A stretch of 38,980 nt of DNA from Nitrospira sp. (GTDB lineage Bacteria > Nitrospirota > Nitrospiria > Nitrospirales > Nitrospiraceae). This document shows positions 33,775-38,980 of this stretch, one piece after another. Where the stretch lies: the NCBI GenBank assembly GCA_019636835.1, contig JAHBWU010000034.1:1-38980 (forward strand), given 5' to 3'. Both the position numbers and the translations under genes were made by a program. The stretch's first letter is position 1; the number at the start of each line of letters is the position of its first letter. The notes beneath the pieces are model-generated. The model did no database searches, was not told where the DNA came from, and was given only the letters and a program-made list of their open reading frames with translations.

Positions 33775-35178
33775 TTAATTTCTTCTCATCAGCGTGGAAT
33801 TAGTCTGAAGGAAGCCGATCTGACTCTGCAGTTGTCCGAGCAGCCCATCGAGCGCGGCATACTGACGGCGGAGCCGCTCTTCATATTGCGCGATGAGATC
33901 CTCTTTCCGGGCAATCTCGTCCGTCACGTCGGAAATCTGGTCGGTGAGGCTACGCTTCCGAAGCGTCAGCGCCCCGGATTCAATATCATCCAATGTATCC
34001 ACTGCAGCATTGAGGAGCTGCGCCACCCCGACGCTGCCGGTTTGAGTCACGAACAGATTCTTGACCGCTGCGTAATTCGAACTGAGCGCTGCACTCAGCT
34101 TGGCATCTTCGACGGTCACCGTGCCGTCGCGTTCCGTTTTGAAGCCGATGTCACCGACCGACGTATAGGTCGTCAATCCCGATACGACGGAGGAGAGTGC
34201 TGTTCTCAATTGGCCAAGCACAGTCCGTACGGTCGGCTCGTTGAAAAAGATTCCGCCTTTCTTGGTGGTAACGTCGTACGTATTCCGCTCGTTGATGAAC
34301 CTAACCACCTCGTTGTAGGCCGCCGCCAGATCCTTGATACCGGTTTGGACCGCCGTCACATCCCGCGAGACATTGACTGACATCGTGTCTGAGCCGGTGG
34401 TCTTGTTTAGCGTCAACGTCACCCCGGTAATCGCATCGGTCATAGTGTTGCTACTGCGCTGAAACGTCACCGGGTTTAAATTCGGATCGCCCACGATGAT
34501 CACGGCATCTTGAGCCGCTTGCAGGGTATCGGTGCCTCCGGTTCCGCTGCCGTTCAGAAAATCCAGATCCGTGTTGTCCGCCACGATCGTGATCGCGTTA
34601 GCGGCGCCGGTACTGACGGCGGTCAGCGCCAGTCGGTAGGCAGGAGACGATTCGCTCCCCGCGTTGATCACTGAGGCCGTGACGCCGGCACCGAGGTCAT
34701 TGATGGCGGTTCTGAGATCTTCAATTGTCGCGGTTGCACTCAGACTGACCGTCTGGTTCGTACCGCTGCCGACGCGAAAGGTGAACGTCGCCGAACCGCC
34801 GCTCACGATGTCGGTCGTCGTGGACGCGACCGCTTTCGTCGCCTTATTCGTCATCTGGTGCGATTGCGCTAGTTGCGTGACCTTGACGGTGTAACTACCT
34901 TGAACGGCCGATGATGACCCCGTCGCTGTGAGCACGGTTGAGTCGCTGACCGACACGCTGGAGCGATCGAAGTTGGAGGGCAGCCGCATTTTGTCGGCTG
35001 CGCTCTGCAGAGCGATCAACTTCGTGCTCAGCGTGGCATAGTCGGTTGACTTCGAATTGAAGTCGGACTTCTTGGCATTGAGCCGATCGACGGGGATGCG
35101 CGACGCCTTGACCAGTTGCTCGACAACCTGGCCAAAGTCAAGTCCGTTCCCAAGGCCGCCAAAACTTACCGTCGGCAT
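33775..35178 (-). CDS. fliD: Flagellar filament cap protein FliD
   Basis: Caps the filament tip and assists flagellin folding into the filament. The N-terminal FliD_N part contains GNGLDFGQVVEQLVKASRIP and a coiled coil; the C-terminal coiled-coil part contains RKRSLTDQISDVTDEIARKE and ends in the exported tail region (LLGQLQSQIGFLQT). The 467-residue length is typical. The middle domain is Ser/Thr-rich with repeats such as ATIEDLRTAINDLGAG. It is preceded by flaG (21 bases) and followed by fliS. Confidence 0.95.
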   Translation of the reverse strand: MPTVSFGGLGNGLDFGQVVEQLVKASRIPVDRLNAKKSDFNSKSTDYATLSTKLIALQSAADKMRLPSNFDRSSVSVSDSTVLTATGSSSAVQGSYTVKVTQLAQSHQMTNKATKAVASTTTDIVSGGSATFTFRVGSGTNQTVSLSATATIEDLRTAINDLGAGVTASVINAGSESSPAYRLALTAVSTGAANAITIVADNTDLDFLNGSGTGGTDTLQAAQDAVIIVGDPNLNPVTFQRSSNTMTDAITGVTLTLNKTTGSDTMSVNVSRDVTAVQTGIKDLAAAYNEVVRFINERNTYDVTTKKGGIFFNEPTVRTVLGQLRTALSSVVSGLTTYTSVGDIGFKTERDGTVTVEDAKLSAALSSNYAAVKNLFVTQTGSVGVAQLLNAAVDTLDDIESGALTLRKRSLTDQISDVTDEIARKEDLIAQYEERLRRQYAALDGLLGQLQSQIGFLQTNSTLMRRN

Positions 35179-35199
35179 CCCACAACCCTCGTAATCGAT

Positions 35200-35562
35200 C
35201 TATGCTCGCTCATGCAGCAGCAGTCCCCTCGGGCTCGACAGATACTTTCCCAACTCCAGCAACTCTTCGGGAGGAATTTGGCGAATCACTTCGCCGGATT
35301 CCTGTTCGACCACTTTCACGACCACTCGGTCGGTCTCCTCGTCCACTCGGATCTTGAGCCGCGAGTCCACAAGTTCCAGCATCTCCCCGACCTTCGCCGC
35401 CGCCTGATCGACCATGGCGCGATCGGCTGCCGTTCGAACATTCGACTGATGATCCTGGTTCTCTTTTTTCGTACGCGGCTTCTGCCCCACCGCACCAGGC
35501 AGTTCTTCTTCATGAACACGTACCACCCGAGGATCTGCCTTCGGTGTAACGCTGTGTATCAT
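35200..35562 (-). CDS. flaG: FlaG family flagellar protein
   Basis: A 120-residue protein. The C-terminal half is the FlaG domain, with LKIRVDEETDRVVVKVVEQ and the diagnostic EVIRQIPPEELLEL. The N-terminal half is low-complexity and charged. FlaG influences filament length in some bacteria, but its mechanism is unclear. The start at 35562 is chosen because AGGGAGG lies upstream at good spacing; the earlier frame to 35619 would begin inside the stem-loop after fliC. The gene lies between fliC and fliD, the usual place. Confidence 0.88.
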   Translation of the reverse strand: MIHSVTPKADPRVVRVHEEELPGAVGQKPRTKKENQDHQSNVRTAADRAMVDQAAAKVGEMLELVDSRLKIRVDEETDRVVVKVVEQESGEVIRQIPPEELLELGKYLSSPRGLLLHERA

Positions 35563-35579
35563 GGCAGCCTCCCTACGAT

Positions 35580-35624
35580 CTATCGACGCCGCGCCCCCAT
35601 TGAAAAGGAGGCGCGGCACGATAG
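35580..35624 (-). terminator. Strong stem-loop between fliC and flaG
   Basis: An 8-base perfect GC stem (GCCGCGCC at 35588-35595 and GGCGCGGC at 35610-35617) is enclosed by a second 6-base pair of arms (CTATCG at 35580-35585 and CGATAG at 35619-35624), with a 14-base loop. It begins 7 bases after the flagellin stop. On the coding strand no T-run follows, so it may be a partial terminator or a 3' stabiliser of fliC mRNA, allowing more flagellin than FlaG/FliD. The structure is certain; the function is inferred. Confidence 0.6.
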
Positions 35625-35631
35625 TCTACCG

Positions 35632-36456
35632 CTACTGGAGTAACGCCAACGCCTGCTGCGGCAATGTATTCGCCTGCGCAAGGACGGCGATACCTGTCTG
35701 CACCAGCACCTGGTTCTTGGTGAACTGCGACGTCTCATACGCGACGTCGGCATCGCGGATCCGAGATTCGGCTGCGGTCAGGTTCTCGCTGGAAATCTCC
35801 AAATTCGCGATCGTGGCTTCGAACCGATTCTGGAGCGAACCATATTCGGCGCGAGCGGTTGCCACGGCGCTGATGGCGCTGTCGATGTTGCTCAACGCGC
35901 TCTGCGCATTGGCTGACGTGGACACGTTCACGCTGCTGAGGCTCAGCGCGGAGATCGTCAGCTGGTTCAAGTCCATCGTCAATGTGTTGCCGCTGCCGCT
36001 CTTAAAGCCCACCTGCATCGTGAAACTGATCGTGCTGCCGCTGGTCAAGGCTTGCCCGTTGAACTCCGTGACCTGCGCAATACGGTCGATTTCCGAACGC
36101 AGAGCCAAAAACTCCTGGTCGATGTACGACCGTTCGGTGGCGCCCACCGTGCCGCTGGACGACTGAGACGCCAATTCGCGGAGTCGGCCCAGCAAGTTGC
36201 CGATCGTGGCAGCCGCGCCGTCGGCGACCTGCGTCAAACTGATGCCGTCCGAGGAGTTCCGAACGGCCTGGTTGATGCTGCGAATGTGGGCCCGCAAGGT
36301 TTCGGATAATCCGAGACCGGCAGCATCGTCGGCGGCGCGGGTGATGCGGAGGCCGGACGACAGACGCTCAACCGAGCGGCCCAAGCTCGCCGTGCTCACA
36401 CCCAGATTGCGCTGGGCCGAGATGGATGCGGGATTGTTGTTAACGATAATTGCCAT
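35632..36456 (-). CDS. fliC: Flagellin
   Basis: Filament subunit of 274 residues, short, so mainly the D0 and D1 domains. The N-terminus is the flagellin classic (NNNPASISAQRNLG, LSSGLRITRAADDAAGLGLS, ISLTQVADGA) and the C-terminus is SRIRDADVAYETSQFTKNQV with LAQANTLPQQALALLQ. The variable centre is small and Ser/Thr-rich, so surface glycosylation by the nearby GT9 enzyme is possible. A FliA-type promoter lies about 100 bases upstream and a strong stem-loop follows the stop. It is the first gene of a late operon. Confidence 0.97.
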   Translation of the reverse strand: MAIIVNNNPASISAQRNLGVSTASLGRSVERLSSGLRITRAADDAAGLGLSETLRAHIRSINQAVRNSSDGISLTQVADGAAATIGNLLGRLRELASQSSSGTVGATERSYIDQEFLALRSEIDRIAQVTEFNGQALTSGSTISFTMQVGFKSGSGNTLTMDLNQLTISALSLSSVNVSTSANAQSALSNIDSAISAVATARAEYGSLQNRFEATIANLEISSENLTAAESRIRDADVAYETSQFTKNQVLVQTGIAVLAQANTLPQQALALLQ

Positions 36457-36557
36457 AGCCCCTTCCTCCTTGAGTCAAAAACTTGATCAGCCTCTTCGCC
36501 TCCGGCATCCGTGCAGAAGCGCGTGCCCAGCTCATACCTGTGAGCGGGTCTGGTGCC

Positions 36558-36584
36558 TTATCGGCTGAATCAAGAGGGACTTGA
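36558..36584 (-). promoter_or_regulatory. FliA (sigma-28)-type promoter of the flagellin gene
   Basis: On the minus strand: TCAAGTCC, an 11-base spacer, then GCCGATAA. The -10 is identical to the enterobacterial FliA consensus and the spacer is exact; the -35 matches at 5 of 8. It lies in the 187-base gap between the unknown gene and fliC, about 100 bases before the fliC start. This is the clearest promoter in the window. Confidence 0.85.
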
Positions 36585-36643
36585 GCAGCCCATCAATCGA
36601 GCACGAAGAGACTGAGCCGGCGACAACGGACACCAATCTGCCG

Positions 36644-37177
36644 TCACCACTGGGCGTCCAACCGGGGCAAGATTTCGTACTCCAGGAGATCCGCCAAACC
36701 AATCTGATCTCGAGCCACCCGTGCCTCCAAAAGCTGCTGAACCCAAGGCGCCAGAGTGGAGGCCCCGGTCCCTGCCTGAATAGTAGCCGAAGCCCCATCT
36801 ACAAACTCGAGATAGTCCGCCAACTGCCCCAACCAGGAGTCGAGCACGGAAAGCGGCAATGGTCCGAATCGCAACGGCGAGAGCAAGGCCGCGCCATCAG
36901 TGCGAAGAGTTTCCGCATATTTCTTCATAGACCCTTCGGCAGCCCGTATGAGCTCCGGCATCGGTTGCGACACCGCCGTCAGCTGCCGAAAACACACGAC
37001 CGATTCGGCGAGAAATGCAGGGTCCAAGTCACGGTCCGTAATCGGACGATGGTCGAGCTGCAGCTTGGTGACGATACGAGCTCGGGCATGAGCGCGTTCA
37101 CTAACCTCCGTCAGCACATGTTCCATCGTCAGCGGCGCATCGACTTCCCAGTGGTCTTGATCGAGCGTAATCTGCAT
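36644..37177 (-). CDS. Unknown protein between a GT9 gene and flagellin
   Basis: A 177-residue protein I do not recognise. It is soluble (no signal peptide or membrane segment), likely mainly helical, and rich in Leu, Ala and Arg. Stretches worth noting are MEHVLTEVSERAHARARIV near the start, SVLDSWLGQLADYLEFVDG in the middle and IGLADLLEYEILPRL at the end. An AGGAG ribosome binding site precedes the ATG. It starts 14 bases after the GT9 stop and lies in the GT9 operon, before the flagellin promoter. A role in flagellin modification, or as a chaperone or regulator for flagellin, is suggested only by position. Confidence 0.8.
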   Translation of the reverse strand: MQITLDQDHWEVDAPLTMEHVLTEVSERAHARARIVTKLQLDHRPITDRDLDPAFLAESVVCFRQLTAVSQPMPELIRAAEGSMKKYAETLRTDGAALLSPLRFGPLPLSVLDSWLGQLADYLEFVDGASATIQAGTGASTLAPWVQQLLEARVARDQIGLADLLEYEILPRLDAQW

Positions 37178-37191
37178 AGGTCAATCTCCTC

Positions 37192-38859
37192 TCATTCGAT
37201 ACCGACATACGACACAGGTGCGACTGAACTCGGAGCGGATGCCTTTCGCGCGGACGCGAGGAGGGACGCTACAACCTCCGTCTCGCGACGCCAGCGATGA
37301 TACGCCGCCGCATGATGCCTCGCCATTCGCTCCAGCCCTTGCACATCGTCCTGATGCAGGAGGCGGAGCGCGGCCGTAGATAGCGGTCTTGTGGCCCACG
37401 TCGTCGTGCAGGCATGAGCAACCGTCTGACGTTCCTCCGCTTGTGTCCGCTGCAGTGCTTGTATGGCTTGGACAGGAAGCGGCGTTTGCCCGGTGAGTCG
37501 AACGATGTGGTCGGCCCGTCGGCAAAGACCGTCGAGCAACGGCAACATCGTCCGAAGACACGCCGCCCCCTCGCCGTTGTCCGGCGCAAGACTGTTCAGC
37601 ACCGGCAGCCGACTCGGCCTGCCGGTAAACGACTCGTACCAGCGTCGGCGCCAGAAGGCCGCATACCAGGCCACCGTTGCATCTTCGTGACCCGAGACGA
37701 GTTCAAAACTGCCCAATTGATCCGCGTCGATGCTCGAACGATACAAACGATAGCCCGGCACGGTCAAAGGCACTGGGCCCTGTCCCACCACATGCCGCAT
37801 GACATCGGCGACCACATCGATCGGCAGGCGCTCCTTACAAGCGTGATGCGAGCAGACCTGGTCAAAACCGCAGGGCGCGCACTCGAGATCCGGCTGCAGA
37901 ACCCAATGGCCCGGCCCGTACGGCCCGGTCTCCTGAAAATCCACATGACCGACCGACAGATCAATGACCGGAATCTGCACGCTCACGGCCAAATGCATCG
38001 GCCCAGTGTCGTTCGTGAGCAATAACCTACAGTCCGCCAGGAGAGCAACGAGCTGTGCCAGCGTCGTTTGCCCGGCGGCATTCTTGATCACGCTGCGCCC
38101 ACCCGCCTCTCGATACGTCCGGATGACATGGGCGATCGTGTCCTGTTCCGACGGCGATCCGATGAATAAAATGCCGCCGTCCCAATGCTTGCTGAAGCGG
38201 GCCAGTGTCATGCCGAAATGCTGTGGCCGCCAGGCTTTCATCACGTCGCTCGCTCCGGCCTGCACGGCGATCCATTCGTTATCCGGCCCATCCTGGCTCG
38301 ACAGAAAACGCCTTGCCCATTCCGTACATTCGACCGGCGCCGTCACAGACAGCGGTGCAAACGAGCCCGCCCTGCTCCCACCCATTGCATAGACGTCGAC
38401 GAGGTTGAATCGATTGATCCGGCGGATCTGATGGATATCGATAAAGTACGTCATCCATGGATTGTCGACGACCGTGCCGCCGTCCCAAGCGCTCCGCGCA
38501 CCGCGGATATCAGGCGCGCCGACATATTCTGCCAGGAGCGCACTCGACCGGTTGAATGTGAGGTTGATGATGCGATCATAGCGACGCTCGTGCAAATCGT
38601 CGGCCCACGATGCGACCTCTCGATAGAGCGCAACGGTATCTTTGGCGCAGATCCGGCTCTCCTCAATCAAAGCATGAAAGTCATAGGCAATGATGTCACG
38701 TAAGCCGTTCAACATGGATGCGACCGGTGCGAACTGTCGGTCCACCACCAGGTCCACCGCCACACCGGGCCATTCGTCCCTGAGACGTGTTAAGAGGGTG
38801 CCCATCTGTACGAGATCGCCCATCCGGGTGATATTGATGAGAAGCACCTGCTTATTCAT
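37192..38859 (-). CDS. GT9-family glycosyltransferase with long C-terminal extension
   Basis: A 555-residue protein. Residues 1 to about 350 form a heptosyltransferase-like GT9 enzyme: N-terminal LINITRMGDLVQM, LLTNDTGPMHLAVSV in the donor-binding half, then Cys-containing DLECAPCGFDQVCSHHACK. Typical GT9 proteins end at about 350 residues; here about 190 more follow, beginning near RRWYESFTGRPSRL, with no recognised domain and largely helical. The GT9 family transfers heptose or similar sugars to LPS core, and some members near flagellin genes modify flagellin. The latter is inferred from location. The start at 38859 overlaps the upstream partial gene by ATGA. Confidence 0.88.
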   Translation of the reverse strand: MNKQVLLINITRMGDLVQMGTLLTRLRDEWPGVAVDLVVDRQFAPVASMLNGLRDIIAYDFHALIEESRICAKDTVALYREVASWADDLHERRYDRIINLTFNRSSALLAEYVGAPDIRGARSAWDGGTVVDNPWMTYFIDIHQIRRINRFNLVDVYAMGGSRAGSFAPLSVTAPVECTEWARRFLSSQDGPDNEWIAVQAGASDVMKAWRPQHFGMTLARFSKHWDGGILFIGSPSEQDTIAHVIRTYREAGGRSVIKNAAGQTTLAQLVALLADCRLLLTNDTGPMHLAVSVQIPVIDLSVGHVDFQETGPYGPGHWVLQPDLECAPCGFDQVCSHHACKERLPIDVVADVMRHVVGQGPVPLTVPGYRLYRSSIDADQLGSFELVSGHEDATVAWYAAFWRRRWYESFTGRPSRLPVLNSLAPDNGEGAACLRTMLPLLDGLCRRADHIVRLTGQTPLPVQAIQALQRTQAEERQTVAHACTTTWATRPLSTAALRLLHQDDVQGLERMARHHAAAYHRWRRETEVVASLLASARKASAPSSVAPVSYVGIE

Positions 38860-38980
38860 AACAAATCGCGTGTCTCGCTCCGGTATTCATCCAACATCAG
38901 CACCATCAATTCCTCGCGTTTGAGTGTGGCGGTCGGACCTTTGCTTCGAATTCGAGCGGCTACATCTTTCAGTTCGATGC
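38856..38980 (-). CDS. 3' end of an unidentified gene (5' end outside window)
   Basis: An open frame enters from the right edge (first full codon ends at 38978) and ends at the TGA at 38856-38858, which overlaps the GT9 start as ATGA. About 40 residues are visible, ending with KREELMVLMLDEYRSETRDLL, acidic and helical. No family is recognised. The tight overlap and shared strand indicate the same operon as the GT9 and the unknown gene. It is too short to interpret. Confidence 0.6.
   Translation of the reverse strand, partial: IELKDVAARIRSKGPTATLKREELMVLMLDEYRSETRDLL

Overview
The window is a dense, GC-rich bacterial stretch devoted to type II secretion, chemotaxis and flagellar motility. No rRNA, tRNA, insertion sequence or CRISPR array was seen. 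Several traits fit a Nitrospira-like member of the Nitrospirota: a GspL built as a PilM-PilN fusion with GspN, a large CheA with a Geobacter/Nitrospira-type central region, a DUF2934 protein, and a soluble receptor fused to a Cache domain. This assignment is an inference from gene content and was not searched.

Layout. (1) 1-8402, plus strand: the 3' end of gspE, then gspF, the pseudopilins gspG, H, I and J, gspN, gspL, gspM and gspK, mostly overlapping or tightly spaced. gspC and gspD are not in the window. (2) 8441-17436, minus strand: a receptor/adaptation and partner-switching block. In transcription order it runs: a membrane chemoreceptor with PAS domain, a response regulator, cheR, cheD, cheB, a STAS protein, a receiver-PP2C phosphatase, an Hpt protein, and a receiver fused to an RsbW-type ATPase. 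A FliA-like promoter lies upstream of the receptor. (3) 17820-20890, minus: a PAS histidine kinase and its response regulator. (4) 20978-25424, minus: STAS, a CheZ-like phosphatase, cheY, cheA, cheW and a DUF2934 protein, again behind a FliA-like promoter. (5) 25673-28413, minus: cheY, cheZ, motA and motB. (6) 28721-30027: a small excisionase-like HTH gene divergent from a FlhG/MinD-type ATPase. (7) 30149-38980, minus: a partial gene, a GT9 glycosyltransferase, an unknown protein, then flagellin (fliC) behind a very good FliA promoter, followed by flaG, fliD, fliS, fliT-like, a degenerate GGDEF protein, a PilZ protein and an inverted-architecture chemoreceptor.

How it fits together. Receptors signal through CheW and CheA to two CheY proteins, each encoded beside its own CheZ-type phosphatase. 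CheR, CheB and CheD adapt the receptors, and MotA/MotB drive rotation. The late flagellar operon couples filament assembly to predicted c-di-GMP effectors (a PilZ protein and a GGDEF protein with a broken active site but an intact I-site). The STAS, PP2C and RsbW-type genes form a partner switch next to the chemotaxis genes, with an Hpt protein and a pseudo-receiver that carries Glu in place of the phospho-accepting Asp. The most unusual elements are the inverted receptor, the degenerate GGDEF, this partner switch, the MshEN-like repeats in CheA, and a shared C-terminal D-x-V-T-L-F peptide on CheD and the CheZ-like protein.
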